Origin: UBA7185 sp964606855 | GTDB taxonomy: Bacteria; Bacillota; Peptococcia; Peptococcales; Peptococcaceae | DNA: 64,000 nt | Direction of reading: 5' to 3' | Assembly: GCA_964606855.1 (NCBI GenBank) | Contig: CAZSHM010000003.1 | Coordinates: forward strand, 1 to 64,000 | Part shown: piece by piece, positions 27,373 through 36,965 of the stretch | Layout: the number at the start of each line of letters is the position of its first letter | Position numbering within the stretch: the first letter of the stretch is position 1 | Made by a program: the position numbers and the translations under genes | Notes under the pieces: model-generated | The model's input: the letters and a program-made list of their open reading frames with translations, nothing else | The model's database searches: none | What the model was told of the DNA's origin: nothing

Positions 27373-28527
27373 TTATGCCGTCTGTGCCAGCAGCGCGGCC
27401 GCCTCGCGCCGTGCCCACTGATCGATCTCCATCAGATGGGCAAAGCTCTCCACCTCCACCGGCGTGTGCCGCGCAAGAACCGCCTCCACCAGCGCCGGAA
27501 TCTGCAGGAATCCCGCCCTGCCCTGCAGAAAAGCGGCGACCGCCACCTCGTTGGCGCCGTTTAAGACCGCGGGCATGGACTTCCCCGCGCGCCCGGCCCG
27601 GTAAGCCAGCCGCAGCGCGGGAAATTTTTCAAGATCCGGCGGGTAGAACTCCAGCCCCGCCAGCCGCGTAAAGTCCAGCTTCGGAAAGGGACTGCTCTGG
27701 CGCGCGGGCCAGGTCAGCGCATACTGGATCGGAATGCGCATATCCGCCGGGCCAAGCTGCGCCAGCACGGAGCCGTCGCCGTACTGCACCATGGAATGGA
27801 TCACGCTCTGCGGGTGCACCAGCACCTGAATGTGGTCGTAGTCCACGCCGAAGAGCCAGTTGGCCTCGATGACCTCCAGGCCCTTGTTCATCATGGTCGC
27901 GGAGTCGACGGTGACCTTGGGCCCCATGGACCAGTTGGGATGCCGCAGTGCCTGCGCCGGAGTCACCCGGCGCAGGGCTTCTCTGTCCCAGGTGCGGAAC
28001 GGTCCGCCCGATGCCGTCAGCAGAATCTTGTCCAGGCAGCGGCTCTCCGGCTCGATGCACTGAAAGATGGCGGAGTGCTCGCTGTCCACGGGCAGAATAC
28101 GCGCGCCGCCCTTCTGCTGCGCACGCCGCACCAGGCTTCCTCCCGCCACGAGCGTCTCCTTGTTGGCCAGTGCCAGATCCATGCCGAGCTCCAGCGCCCG
28201 GAGCGTCGGCTCGATGCCCGCGGCGCCGCTCATGGCGCCCACCGCCATGTCCGCCGGAAACTCCTCCAGCGCCCGCAGCACGCCCTCCGTGCCGCTGCGC
28301 ACCGTCAGGGCGGGATCCGTGTTTTCCGCCGCAAATTTTTCGCAGGCGCCCGCGTCCGTCAGCACCACGCAGCGCGGATGATAGCGCCGCGCCTGCTCCA
28401 GGAGGCGAGGCCAGTTGCTGTGCGCCGCCAAGAGCACAATCTCGAACTGTCCCGGGCAGGCGTCCACCACCTGCAGCGTCTGTGTGCCGATGGATCCGGT
28501 CGAGCCCAGAATCGCCAAGCGTTTCAA
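27373..28527 (-). CDS. dxr: 1-deoxy-D-xylulose 5-phosphate reductoisomerase
   Basis: A 384-residue enzyme of the MEP pathway (DXP to MEP). The NADPH loop is LAILGSTGSIGTQTL. LANKETLVAGG and PVDSEHSAIFQ are catalytic and metal-binding segments (SEH), followed by LLTASGGPF and HPNWSMGPKVTVDSATM. The start is TTG at 28527, with GGAG 9 nt upstream; no ATG fits. It lies between cdsA and rseP. Confidence 0.96.
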   Translation of the reverse strand: MKRLAILGSTGSIGTQTLQVVDACPGQFEIVLLAAHSNWPRLLEQARRYHPRCVVLTDAGACEKFAAENTDPALTVRSGTEGVLRALEEFPADMAVGAMSGAAGIEPTLRALELGMDLALANKETLVAGGSLVRRAQQKGGARILPVDSEHSAIFQCIEPESRCLDKILLTASGGPFRTWDREALRRVTPAQALRHPNWSMGPKVTVDSATMMNKGLEVIEANWLFGVDYDHIQVLVHPQSVIHSMVQYGDGSVLAQLGPADMRIPIQYALTWPARQSSPFPKLDFTRLAGLEFYPPDLEKFPALRLAYRAGRAGKSMPAVLNGANEVAVAAFLQGRAGFLQIPALVEAVLARHTPVEVESFAHLMEIDQWARREAAALLAQTA

Positions 28528-28628
28528 TCCACCTTACTCCTCTCCGTCCGCGGGAACGGCGGCGCGCCGCATCCGCGCGCCCCTCCGCAGCCATCCTTGC
28601 AGTAGAACCATACAACAGCAGAAGCGGA

Positions 28629-29474
28629 TCAATTCCCTCCGAAGCGCAAGAAGAACATCCCCAGATCCGTCGCGAGGAACTCCGGGGAGACCAGAAACGA
28701 TGCCAAGAGCATACCGTAGTAGAGCACCGGCGCCGCGAGCATAATGCTGTCGAACCGGTCCAGCACGCCGCCGTGCCCCGGGATCAGCTTTCCGGAGTCC
28801 TTGACACCGTACTGCCGCTTGATCAGACTCTCAATCAGATCGCCGATCTGTCCCACCACCGAGATCGCAATCCCCAGAAACACCACCGCGAGCGGCGAGA
28901 GCATCTTAAAAAAGAGGTTCAGGACGGCCAGAAGCGCGACGCCCGTCAGCACGCCGCCGATCGCGCCTTCCACCGTCTTCTTGGGACTGACGCGCGGACA
29001 GAGTTTATGCCGCCCCAGAAAACGGCCCACGAAATAGGCGCCGGAATCGCTGCCCCAGATGGCCACAAAGAGATAGAGCACCAGCAGGCGCCCGTGTTCC
29101 ATCTCCGCAAAAGCGATCAGGTGCGCGAACGTCCAGCCGATGTAGATCAGCGCCAGCAGATTGATGGCGACATCCTCCACGGTAAAGTGCGGGTAGCGCA
29201 GGATCGCGACCACAAACACGAGGCAGAAGGTGAACAGAATCGCGATAGAGGCCCACGCGCGCCAGCCCAGATAACTGCCGAGCAGCATGAGCCATACGCC
29301 CAGAAGGACCGGAATCAGCAGGAACTGCTGCCGCACGCCGGCCATTCGGGCAAATTCCCAGAGCCCGATCGTCGCGAGAACCGCCACCATCAGGGCAAAC
29401 GGCGCGCCGCCCAGAAAAATGAAAAACAGCAGGATCGGCAGACCCACGATTGCACTCATAATCCGAACCGCCAT
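28629..29474 (-). CDS. cdsA: phosphatidate cytidylyltransferase CdsA
   Basis: A 281-residue, multi-span membrane protein that makes CDP-diacylglycerol for phospholipids. The family signature is near the end: KDSGKLIPGHGGVLDRFDS. GSDSGAYFVGRFLG and SPKKTVEGAIGG are further conserved motifs. Its ATG overlaps the uppS stop (TGATG), indicating coupling. The in-frame N-terminal extension read inside uppS is rejected. Confidence 0.95.
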   Translation of the reverse strand: MAVRIMSAIVGLPILLFFIFLGGAPFALMVAVLATIGLWEFARMAGVRQQFLLIPVLLGVWLMLLGSYLGWRAWASIAILFTFCLVFVVAILRYPHFTVEDVAINLLALIYIGWTFAHLIAFAEMEHGRLLVLYLFVAIWGSDSGAYFVGRFLGRHKLCPRVSPKKTVEGAIGGVLTGVALLAVLNLFFKMLSPLAVVFLGIAISVVGQIGDLIESLIKRQYGVKDSGKLIPGHGGVLDRFDSIMLAAPVLYYGMLLASFLVSPEFLATDLGMFFLRFGGN

Positions 29475-30223
29475 CACGCATTTCCCCCTTTTTCCTCTAC
29501 TCCGCCGTAACGGCGATCCCGGTTCTGATAGTCCCAGATGGCCTCCCAGAGATCCTCCTTGCTGAAATCCGGCCAGAGCACATCGGTCACCCAGATCTCG
29601 CTGTACGCGATCTGCCACAGCAGGAAATTGCTGACCCGCAGTTCCCCGGAGGAGCGGATCAGCAGATCGGGATCCGGCTGCCCGCCGGTGTAGAGGTAGC
29701 CGGCGAAACGCGCCTCGTCGATCTCCTCCGGCGCGAGCGCGCCCCGCTGCACATCCGCGCAGACGGCCCGGACCGCCCGCACGATCTCCTGCCGCCCGCC
29801 GTAATTCAGGGCGACATTGAGGATCAGGCGGTTGTTCTCCCGCGTGCGCGCCTCCGCATAGCGGATCTTCTCGCAGGCGCCGCCGCGCAGGGCGCTGATC
29901 TCCCCGATCGGCACCACCCGCACGCCCTTCTCCTGCAGATAATCCAGTTCCTGATCGATGAACTCGATCATCAGATCCATCAGCGCCTGCACCTCGTCGG
30001 CCGGGCGCTTCCAGTTCTCCGTGGAGAATGCGTAGACCGTCAGGTACTGGACGTCCAGCTCATCCAGGGCGATGAGCAGCCGTTTCAGCGCCTGCACGCC
30101 GACGCGGTGTCCGGCGGTGCGCGCCAGACCCCGCTTTTGAGCCCAGCGCCCGTTGCCGTCCATGATCACCGCGATATGTTTCGGCATCGGTCTCTGCCGC
30201 AATTGTTCCAATGTCACTTTCAT
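29474..30223 (-). CDS. uppS: undecaprenyl (isoprenyl) diphosphate synthase
   Basis: A 249-residue cis-prenyltransferase supplying the wall lipid carrier. HIAVIMDGNGRWAQKRG carries the catalytic Asp and substrate Arg, followed by GHRVGVQAL, VYAFSTENWKRP, NVALNYGGRQE and the C-terminal DLLIRSSGELRVSNFLLWQ. The ATG at 30223 has GGAG 6 nt upstream. It is the promoter-proximal gene of the uppS-cdsA-dxr-rseP-ispG-proS-polC run. Confidence 0.96.
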   Translation of the reverse strand: MKVTLEQLRQRPMPKHIAVIMDGNGRWAQKRGLARTAGHRVGVQALKRLLIALDELDVQYLTVYAFSTENWKRPADEVQALMDLMIEFIDQELDYLQEKGVRVVPIGEISALRGGACEKIRYAEARTRENNRLILNVALNYGGRQEIVRAVRAVCADVQRGALAPEEIDEARFAGYLYTGGQPDPDLLIRSSGELRVSNFLLWQIAYSEIWVTDVLWPDFSKEDLWEAIWDYQNRDRRYGGVEEKGGNA

Positions 30224-30343
30224 AGGATACTCCCCCCGGCCGCGGCATGCGGCCGCACGTTTTCTGCTCTGCGACTTCCGCCTGCGCCTCCCTGCGCCGC
30301 GCCCTCCAGATGGGCGCGCGCCCCCGGCCTTTGCAGTCATTTC

Positions 30344-30372
30344 ATTTTACCATTCCCCGCGCCTTTTTTCAA
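30344..30372 (-). promoter_or_regulatory. promoter of the uppS-polC block
   Basis: On the minus strand TTGAAA (30372-30367), 17-nt spacer, TAAAAT (30349-30344), about 120 nt before uppS. The 427-nt divergent region 30224-30650 holds this promoter and that of cinA and no gene. Confidence 0.75.
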
Positions 30373-30533
30373 TGCATTTATGCGCGCGATCCTCTGCCCT
30401 ACCACATTGCAACGCGTGTGAGCCTGAATGGCTCCATCTGTGTGGCGATCCCCGCCCCGCTCAGCGGCCGCGGACATCCAAATCCGGCTGCAGATCGCCG
30501 CCGGCAAAGTTCCGCGCCGCTTCGATTTCTCTC

Positions 30534-30562
30534 TTGTCAGGCGCGCCTCGATCCTGTATAGT
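30534..30562 (+). promoter_or_regulatory. promoter of cinA
   Basis: TTGTCA (30534-30539), 17-nt spacer, TATAGT (30557-30562), about 90 nt before cinA. Confidence 0.75.
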
Positions 30563-30650
30563 AAGAGCGAGGCAGGCGCCCCGCGCGCCCCGCCCCGACA
30601 GATCCGAGGCGCCGGATGCGTCCGCCGCCGGCACAGAAAGGAGCAATCCC

Positions 30651-31964
30651 ATGTCTGAGAAAACAACTTCCTCTCCCGCCAAGCCGCCCGTCTCCGCCGA
30701 GATCCTCTGCATCGGCACGGAGCTGCTGCTCGGCGAGATTGTCAACACCAACGCCACCTATCTCTCGCGCCGGCTGGCACGGCTGGGCATCCGCGTCTAC
30801 CACCACAGCGCGGTGGGCGACAACCCCGAACGCCTGGCCCGGGCGCTCGACGTCGCGCTCTCGCGCAGCGATCTGGTCCTCACCACGGGCGGGCTGGGCC
30901 CCACCTGCGACGACCTCAGCAAGGAAGTCATCGCCGCGCACTTCGGCCGCGCGCTCGTCCTCCATCCGCCGTCGCTGGAGCGGCTGGAGGCCTTCTTCGC
31001 CGACCGCGGCACGGCATGGACCGAGAACAACAAGAAACAGGCCTACCAGCCGGAAGGCGCCGTCATCTTCCCAAATCCGAGCGGCACCGCGCCCGGCGCG
31101 GCGATCGAGCAGGACGGCAAAACCGTCATTCTCCTGCCCGGCCCGCCGCGCGAGTTGACCCTGATGTTCGAGACGGAGGTCGAACCGTACCTGCGCCGGT
31201 TTGCCGGCCCCGGCATCGTCTCCAGGGAGCTGCGCCTGTTCGGCATCGGCGAATCCGCGGTGGAGACGCTGCTGCGCCCGCTGATGACCACACAGACCAA
31301 CCCCACCCTGGCACCCTACGCCCAGGAAGGCGAGGTGATGCTGCGCCTGACCGCCAGCGCGCCCAGCGAAGCGGAGGCCTATGCCAGGATGGAACCGCTG
31401 GAGCGGGAGATCGAACGCCTGGTGGGGCCGTACATCTACGGCGTGGACGTGCCCGACCTGCAGACGGCTCTGGTGCGCTATCTCCTGGAGCACCGGATCC
31501 GCGTGGCGGCGGCGGAGAGCTGCACCGGAGGGCTCATCTCCAAGTGCATCACCGACGTGCCCGGTTCCTCCGAGATCTATCCCGGCGGCGTCTGCTCCTA
31601 CTCCAACGAGCGGAAGATGCAGTGGCTGGGCGTCTCCCCCGAGACGCTGGCCGCCCACGGCGCCGTCTCCGCCGAGACGGCTCTGGAGATGGCGCATGGG
31701 ATCCGCCGCGCCACCGGCGCCGATCTGGGCGTCAGCACGACCGGCGTGGCCGGCCCCGGCGGCGGCACCGCGGAGAAACCGGTAGGCCTGGTCTATGTGG
31801 CCGTGGCCGGAGAAACCCTGCAGAAGGTGGACGAACTGCACATCCGCTACGGCGCGCAGACCAGCCGCGACTTGATCCGGAACCGCGCCGCCAAGCACGC
31901 GCTGCACCTGCTGCTCACCGCGGCGAAGACCCTGGCCGGAGAGGGGCCGCAGACGCCGCAATGA
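30651..31964 (+). CDS. cinA: CinA: NMN deamidase / competence-damage protein
   Basis: A 437-residue, full-length two-domain CinA. The N-terminal COG1058 domain (ADP-ribose pyrophosphatase-like) has EILCIGTELLLGEIVNTNA and TTGGLGPTCDD. The C-terminal PncC domain has AAESCTGGLISKCITDVPG and GVSTTGVAGPGG, and turns nicotinamide mononucleotide into nicotinate mononucleotide for NAD recycling. The ATG is preceded by GAAAGGAG. It is monocistronic, with its own promoter and a following terminator. Confidence 0.95.
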   Translation: MSEKTTSSPAKPPVSAEILCIGTELLLGEIVNTNATYLSRRLARLGIRVYHHSAVGDNPERLARALDVALSRSDLVLTTGGLGPTCDDLSKEVIAAHFGRALVLHPPSLERLEAFFADRGTAWTENNKKQAYQPEGAVIFPNPSGTAPGAAIEQDGKTVILLPGPPRELTLMFETEVEPYLRRFAGPGIVSRELRLFGIGESAVETLLRPLMTTQTNPTLAPYAQEGEVMLRLTASAPSEAEAYARMEPLEREIERLVGPYIYGVDVPDLQTALVRYLLEHRIRVAAAESCTGGLISKCITDVPGSSEIYPGGVCSYSNERKMQWLGVSPETLAAHGAVSAETALEMAHGIRRATGADLGVSTTGVAGPGGGTAEKPVGLVYVAVAGETLQKVDELHIRYGAQTSRDLIRNRAAKHALHLLLTAAKTLAGEGPQTPQ

Positions 31965-31981
31965 GCGGCGGACGCGCAAAA

Positions 31982-32024
31982 AGAGGGCGCCGCGGGATCC
32001 CGGATCGGCCCTGCAGCGCCCTCT
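31982..32024. terminator. bidirectional terminator between cinA and module A
   Basis: Arms AGAGGGCGC (31982-31990) and GCGCCCTCT (32016-32024), with an A-rich left side and a pyrimidine-rich right side, sit between converging cinA and the hydrolase gene. Confidence 0.65.
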
Positions 32025-32075
32025 CTTCCTCTATTTCTTCTCCCTTATTTCTTCTCCCTCAGACACAGCTCCGGG

Positions 32076-34154
32076 TCAAAACGCTTCCTCCAGGATCTGA
32101 TAGATCGGCGCGCCCTCACACTGCGCGGGCAGTCTGACCCCGGCTAAGACGCAGCAGGTCGGCGCCAGATCGACCTGACGGATCCAGCGGTCCGTCTCCT
32201 CGCCCTTCTTGATCCCCGGCCCGGCGGCGATGAAAATCGGGGAGGACGATGTGTAGCCGGCGCCATAGGTCGTAGACAGGCTGTCCGTGTGGTCATAGTT
32301 GTATCCCTCTGCGACCCAGACGCAGATATCGCCCGCGGTCGGCCCGCCGTAGCCGAGCAGAATCGCGTCCTTGTTGCGCAGCGCTAGGGCGACCACGCGT
32401 TTCCCGGTATCCGGATGCTTGTATCCGTACAGGTCGGTGATGATCTGCTCCTCCAGCTCGTACTGATCCTCGGGATCCACGATTCCGTGCGCCTCCCGGC
32501 CTTTCAGGTTGATGAAGATATCGTTGCCCATGGATTGGATCGCCCGGGTCTTGCTCCAGTCGATCTTCCGAATTCTGTTCCCGTTCTCATCTCTCTGCAG
32601 CACCGTGTATCCCAGTTCCTCCATCAGACCCACATTCACGCCGCACATATCCCCGATGGCCGGCGGAATGTGGTACGGCGCGACCTGCGCATGGTCGGAC
32701 GTGATCAGGATCGTCCAGCCCTCGTCCAGATAATGGAGCAGCGCGCCGACATAGCGGTCGACCTGCTGATAGAGGCGCAGCATCCACGCGGCATACACGG
32801 ATTCCTCGTGCTGGTTGAAGCCGATATCGTGCATATGGCGGATGAATGTGTGCTCCACAAAGTCCACGGAGTGCAGATGGCTGAAGATTGCCTCGATCCC
32901 TTCACTCTCGATCATGTAGTCGATCGTCTTGATATACCAGTCGACCACATTGTCCCACACTTCGATCATGGCCTCCTGGGAATCCGCATCCTGCGTGTAG
33001 ATCTGGGACTGCGGCGGGAACGGACCCACGTTCTCGAACAATTCTTTGGCCAGACGCTTCGGATGCAGCACGCCGTCGTAATCGATGTCCATGGCCGCGG
33101 AGAGATACAGTTTCAGCTCACTGCCGTCCTCCTTCAGGCTCATCAGCTTATAGTGCCGGGTCGCGCGGTAGGTCTTGTCGTCCGAGATCACGTCGTCCAG
33201 AATGTTGTAGACCATTTTCCCGACCTTGCAGGTCGCCATCGGCACCGTGTCTTTCTTGGACTTGTAGACCTGCACCGTGTCATACACGCCGTCCTTGTTC
33301 TTCAGGATCAGGCCCAGGCGGCGAATCAGGCCGCCGCAGATCAGGATGGTGAACTCCTTCGCGCCCTCCGGAGCGGCCGCCCAGCCCTTCGCGGGTTTGA
33401 TCGGAGAGATCGCGTTGTTCAGGTTCTGGTTGAAGTCGCCCGCGCGGGTGCCGAAGCCCTCCGCATCGTTCATGACAAGATTGATCGTGTCCACGTTGTT
33501 CTCTTCGATCATCTTCTTCATTTCTTCGTTGTTGTACAGGTTCAGCATCTGCTGCATGCCGACGGCGGTGTCCGTCGCGCGGAGTGTCTCCTCAGGAAGT
33601 TTGGTGATCACGCAGGGCGCGACCGCGTCCGCGACTTTCTTCGCGACAAAGGTCGGTGCCTCGAATTTTTCACTCGCGCCCACGAACAGCTCCGTATCCA
33701 CCTGCATGGCGGCCGAACCGACCGATCCGGGCGCGGAGCCGTCGATCACGAACAGTTCCTCGCGGTCGCTGGTCGGCGGCCAGGCTCCGCCCGGCCAGTG
33801 GAAGACCAGGGTTTTCTTGCCCGCCTCGACAAAGCAGTTCCACATGGGTTCCGCTTTTACCAGACGGGAGTCTACATTGTAAGAACTCTGGTTGATCTTC
33901 CCCGGAACCGTCCGGCTGAACTGGGTGATGCCGTGCGTGCACGGGTTCGCCCCGGTGGCCAGCGTGGTCCACTGCGGCGGCGTGACCGTCGGCTGGGAGC
34001 CCAGCATGACCAGATCATGCCGCTGGCAGCCGCGCTCAATCAATGTCTTGAAATTCGGCAGCAGCCCCTCATCCACATACTTTCTGGTCAGGCGCGGATC
34101 CAAGCCGTCCACGCCCAGAACCATAATCTTCTCTGTAGAAGCTTTTCTCTCCAT
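32076..34154 (-). CDS. module A: alkaline-phosphatase-superfamily hydrolase (nucleotide pyrophosphatase/phosphodiesterase type)
   Basis: A 692-residue protein without signal peptide, so cytoplasmic. KIMVLGVDGLDP gives the first metal Asp (16), and QPTVTPPQWTTLATG gives the likely nucleophile Thr58. VDFVEHTF and TSDHA give the D-x3-H and DH metal pairs. It is a paralogue of 55216-57333. Where that copy reads AHHEGW, this one reads TYGAGY, so one possible metal histidine is missing, although a shared upstream His (DHTD / EHAN) could serve. The ATG has GGAG 8 nt upstream; the longer frame to 34175 is rejected. It follows an anion permease gene. The substrate is unknown: phosphodiester, phosphonate or sulfate ester are all possible. 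Confidence 0.8.
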   Translation of the reverse strand: MERKASTEKIMVLGVDGLDPRLTRKYVDEGLLPNFKTLIERGCQRHDLVMLGSQPTVTPPQWTTLATGANPCTHGITQFSRTVPGKINQSSYNVDSRLVKAEPMWNCFVEAGKKTLVFHWPGGAWPPTSDREELFVIDGSAPGSVGSAAMQVDTELFVGASEKFEAPTFVAKKVADAVAPCVITKLPEETLRATDTAVGMQQMLNLYNNEEMKKMIEENNVDTINLVMNDAEGFGTRAGDFNQNLNNAISPIKPAKGWAAAPEGAKEFTILICGGLIRRLGLILKNKDGVYDTVQVYKSKKDTVPMATCKVGKMVYNILDDVISDDKTYRATRHYKLMSLKEDGSELKLYLSAAMDIDYDGVLHPKRLAKELFENVGPFPPQSQIYTQDADSQEAMIEVWDNVVDWYIKTIDYMIESEGIEAIFSHLHSVDFVEHTFIRHMHDIGFNQHEESVYAAWMLRLYQQVDRYVGALLHYLDEGWTILITSDHAQVAPYHIPPAIGDMCGVNVGLMEELGYTVLQRDENGNRIRKIDWSKTRAIQSMGNDIFINLKGREAHGIVDPEDQYELEEQIITDLYGYKHPDTGKRVVALALRNKDAILLGYGGPTAGDICVWVAEGYNYDHTDSLSTTYGAGYTSSSPIFIAAGPGIKKGEETDRWIRQVDLAPTCCVLAGVRLPAQCEGAPIYQILEEAF

Positions 34155-34212
34155 AAAACTCGCTCCTCTCCTCAATGGATCTTGTAAGGGAAACGGATAT
34201 AGAAACGGATGT

Positions 34213-35664
34213 CTACGCCAGCAGGTAGTAGGGGATCAGCACAGCCATCAGCAGCAGAACCCCGTAGACCATCAGCGCGGGCGTCCATTTATAGCACGTC
34301 ACCGGTTTCAGTGATTCGCTGGAGTGCAGCAGGGCGCCCGGCAGGGAAGCCGCCGGCGTGAGATACGCGACAAACACGCTGGAAAGGGAGATGATGACCG
34401 CGGCCGCCGTGATGTTGACATCGAACCCGTTGTTGTACATCGCGCAGACCAAGTTGATCATGACAAAGCACACTGCGATGTTGTTCCCGATGTTTGTCAG
34501 AAGGATGGTGACCAGTGCCAGCACAAACATGAAGAAGATTCCGCCGTTGTTGAACAGCGGCATCAGCAATCCTGCCAGCCAGCTGCTGATGCCCGTCTCC
34601 TCGCTGGTCAGAACCGTCGAGATCAAGAGGGCGATCGCGATCAGCATCAGCATATCCCACTGGAAGTCCGCTGCCGCTTTCTTCATGTCCAGAACCGGCT
34701 GCCCGTCCACCCGCCACGCGATCACAAACAGCCACAGAATCACCATCAGGCCCAGCACGCCCATCTGTACGTTGAGCCAGCCCAGAGCCTGGAACAGGTT
34801 GCCGAACATGCTGACCAGAACCACCAGGACGACGAAGATCACGACGGACCACACCGCGATCTTCTGCCGCAGATTCATCTTGGACTCCTGGGAAACCGGG
34901 AAGGTGGCCGCCACATCAACCGTCGCCAGTTTGTCGAATTTGCAGCCGCAAAGTTTCATCAGGAGCGGGTAGGTGAGCATCGCCACGGCGATCAAAAGAA
35001 GCATCAGGCCCATATACGCGTTGTAGGAGATCGGAACCTGCGTGAGCTGCATCATCGTGCCGGCCGTCATCAGGCTCCATCCCATAAAGGGAAAGATGCT
35101 CATCCCCATCTGCCCGGCCATCAGACAGCCCGCCAGGAAGAAATAATTGAATTTGTCGCCTTTCTCATAGCCGCACTTCAGCAGCATGCTGTTCATCAGC
35201 GGCAGCAGGGCAAAGTACAGGAACCAGACAATTCCCACGACATTGCCGACGATAAAAATCAGGAAGAAAATCTCTAACATCATGACCGGGCTCTTTCGGA
35301 TCAGCTTGCTGCTGAGCAGTTTCGCGATGATGTAATCCCCCGCGCCGGACTGCTGCACCGCCATGAAGGCCAGCACGCCGACGAGCATCATCAGCACCGT
35401 GCTGTTGCTGAACATCGCGACAAACACATCCTGGCAGCTGCCGTACCCGGTCGTCGCCAGCGCCACCGCCCCAAACAAGCTGGGAATCAGGAGTCCGATG
35501 AACGTCCAGCCGTAAACCAACCCGACAAAGACACCCGCCACAGCCATCCCGTACTCTGTCACACTCCCAGGAGGCGGCAGCAGACGGAACCCGAACGTCA
35601 GCAGAACCATCACGGTAAAATGGATCGCGTACTTGCTGACGCTTTTCTTTTTTACTTCCGACAT
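34213..35664 (-). CDS. module A: SLC13/DASS-type anion permease
   Basis: A 483-residue membrane protein with about 11-12 hydrophobic segments. It shows the two-half pattern of the DASS / ion-transporter superfamily: FVGLVYGWTFIGLLIPS near the start, then FSNSTVLMMLVGVLAF, and in the second half TNIGNNIAVCFVMINLV and ISLSSVFVAYLTPAASLPG. Members import di- and tricarboxylates, sulfate or other organic anions with sodium. The gene is 58 nt upstream of the hydrolase gene on the same strand, suggesting uptake of the hydrolase substrate. A distant paralogue is at 50811-52289. The 284-nt gap upstream (35665-35948) holds no gene. Confidence 0.8.
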   Translation of the reverse strand: MSEVKKKSVSKYAIHFTVMVLLTFGFRLLPPPGSVTEYGMAVAGVFVGLVYGWTFIGLLIPSLFGAVALATTGYGSCQDVFVAMFSNSTVLMMLVGVLAFMAVQQSGAGDYIIAKLLSSKLIRKSPVMMLEIFFLIFIVGNVVGIVWFLYFALLPLMNSMLLKCGYEKGDKFNYFFLAGCLMAGQMGMSIFPFMGWSLMTAGTMMQLTQVPISYNAYMGLMLLLIAVAMLTYPLLMKLCGCKFDKLATVDVAATFPVSQESKMNLRQKIAVWSVVIFVVLVVLVSMFGNLFQALGWLNVQMGVLGLMVILWLFVIAWRVDGQPVLDMKKAAADFQWDMLMLIAIALLISTVLTSEETGISSWLAGLLMPLFNNGGIFFMFVLALVTILLTNIGNNIAVCFVMINLVCAMYNNGFDVNITAAAVIISLSSVFVAYLTPAASLPGALLHSSESLKPVTCYKWTPALMVYGVLLLMAVLIPYYLLA

Positions 35665-35948
35665 CGTAAATATCCCCTCTCTCTAGGAATCCCCGCGCAT
35701 CTGTTTTCAGAACACCCTTCCGCCCGGCACAAGGGCGGCCAGAAACCTGGCGCTGAAGCGTTCCCCCCGCTTTGTACCCGCATTTCTTCCGCATACGGAT
35801 CATGATTGGAAAAATTCCGACCTGCTCGGCCTGCCGGGCTTATGGATTGCCGCTTTTCCCCCCCCATGGACCTCCCTCCTCGTATCCTCCATTTCAGCTG
35901 CTCTAGTGCATTTCTCGATCCGCATGCGCCGGCAGAGCCTTCACCTCC

Positions 35949-36935
35949 TCAGAGCCGCGCGGAATGCATGCAGGGCAGAACATTCCAGAGATACCCGTGA
36001 TAGCGGAAACTGCGGACGGCTTTCTCCTTTCCTGTCGCCTCCAGCTCCTGCAGCCACGCCGCATACTTCTCCCGCGGCACGGCGGGCGGCAGGCGTTTCA
36101 TCGCCTGCACAATCTCCAGGAACGGTTCGTTGTAGTAGCGCTCCAGCAGCTCCTGAAACTGCCGGCGTCCGGTATCCAGATCCCCGTAGGTGCCGGCGTA
36201 GTAGTCCTGCCGGAGGATCGGCGTGACGACCTTCCCCTCCGCGATCGCCTGGTTCCGCTGCTCGATGGTTTTCGTCTCAAAGGCGTTCCGCTTGTAGGAG
36301 ATCGCCCCGTTCTGCACATAGGCGAACCCGCTGTAACTGCGCTTGTAATAATTGTATTCCAGGATATCCTCCTCCATCTTTCGGTACTCGTCCGCCAGCC
36401 AGTTCATCCAGTAGGCATAACCCTCCCGGGTCAGATGCTTCATGGTCAGCGCGTCCAGTGCCAGGCCCCGCAGGATCTCGAGCGCCACCCGGTCAAAGGT
36501 GTTCTCGGCCTCGTTCTTGGCCCGGAGCAGGATGGGCATCGCTTTGTCATCGGCCGGATAAGCGGAGAGATCCTCCATGGCGGAAAAGTAGCACTTCGGG
36601 TAGTCCTCCCGCAGGGTGTAGGCCGTCTGGCGCTTGAACTTCTGCCGGATTTCGTCCCGGGCGCCCGCCAGGACATTGCACCGCATCACAAAATATCTGG
36701 GCGGGGTCGGATAGACGCTGCGCAGGATGCAGTTCGCGATGAATTTGTTCATGGAGCGCTCCGTGCTGCTGATATAGTACTTGATCTTCCCGGACTCGAT
36801 GAACGCGCTCCCGTAGCAGGCGAACTCCTCCTCCATAAACCCGCTGTTGATCAGTTCCTTCGACTGCGCGGCCGCGATCGCGTCGTGGTCCAGATCCTGG
36901 GTCAGCATATCATGCTCCGCTTCCAACATTGCCAC
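35949..36935 (-). CDS. module A: unrecognised 328-residue protein
   Basis: I do not recognise this family. The protein is soluble, rich in charged and aromatic residues, and predicted largely helical. Notable stretches are MNKFIANCILRSVYPTPPRYF, EYNYYKRSYSGFAYVQNG and YYAGTYGDLDTGRRQFQELL. There is no signal peptide, membrane segment or cysteine motif. The GTG start at 36935 is preferred because GGGAGG lies 8 nt upstream; the ATG two codons later is an alternative. It is 30 nt after the SDR gene on the same strand and so lies in the module A operon. There is no paralogue in module B. The tyrosine and acidic pattern gives no clear active site. Confidence 0.7.
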   Translation of the reverse strand: MAMLEAEHDMLTQDLDHDAIAAAQSKELINSGFMEEEFACYGSAFIESGKIKYYISSTERSMNKFIANCILRSVYPTPPRYFVMRCNVLAGARDEIRQKFKRQTAYTLREDYPKCYFSAMEDLSAYPADDKAMPILLRAKNEAENTFDRVALEILRGLALDALTMKHLTREGYAYWMNWLADEYRKMEEDILEYNYYKRSYSGFAYVQNGAISYKRNAFETKTIEQRNQAIAEGKVVTPILRQDYYAGTYGDLDTGRRQFQELLERYYNEPFLEIVQAMKRLPPAVPREKYAAWLQELEATGKEKAVRSFRYHGYLWNVLPCMHSARL

Positions 36936-36965
36936 GGTTCTCACCTCCCAGTGTTCTGTCCGCGC

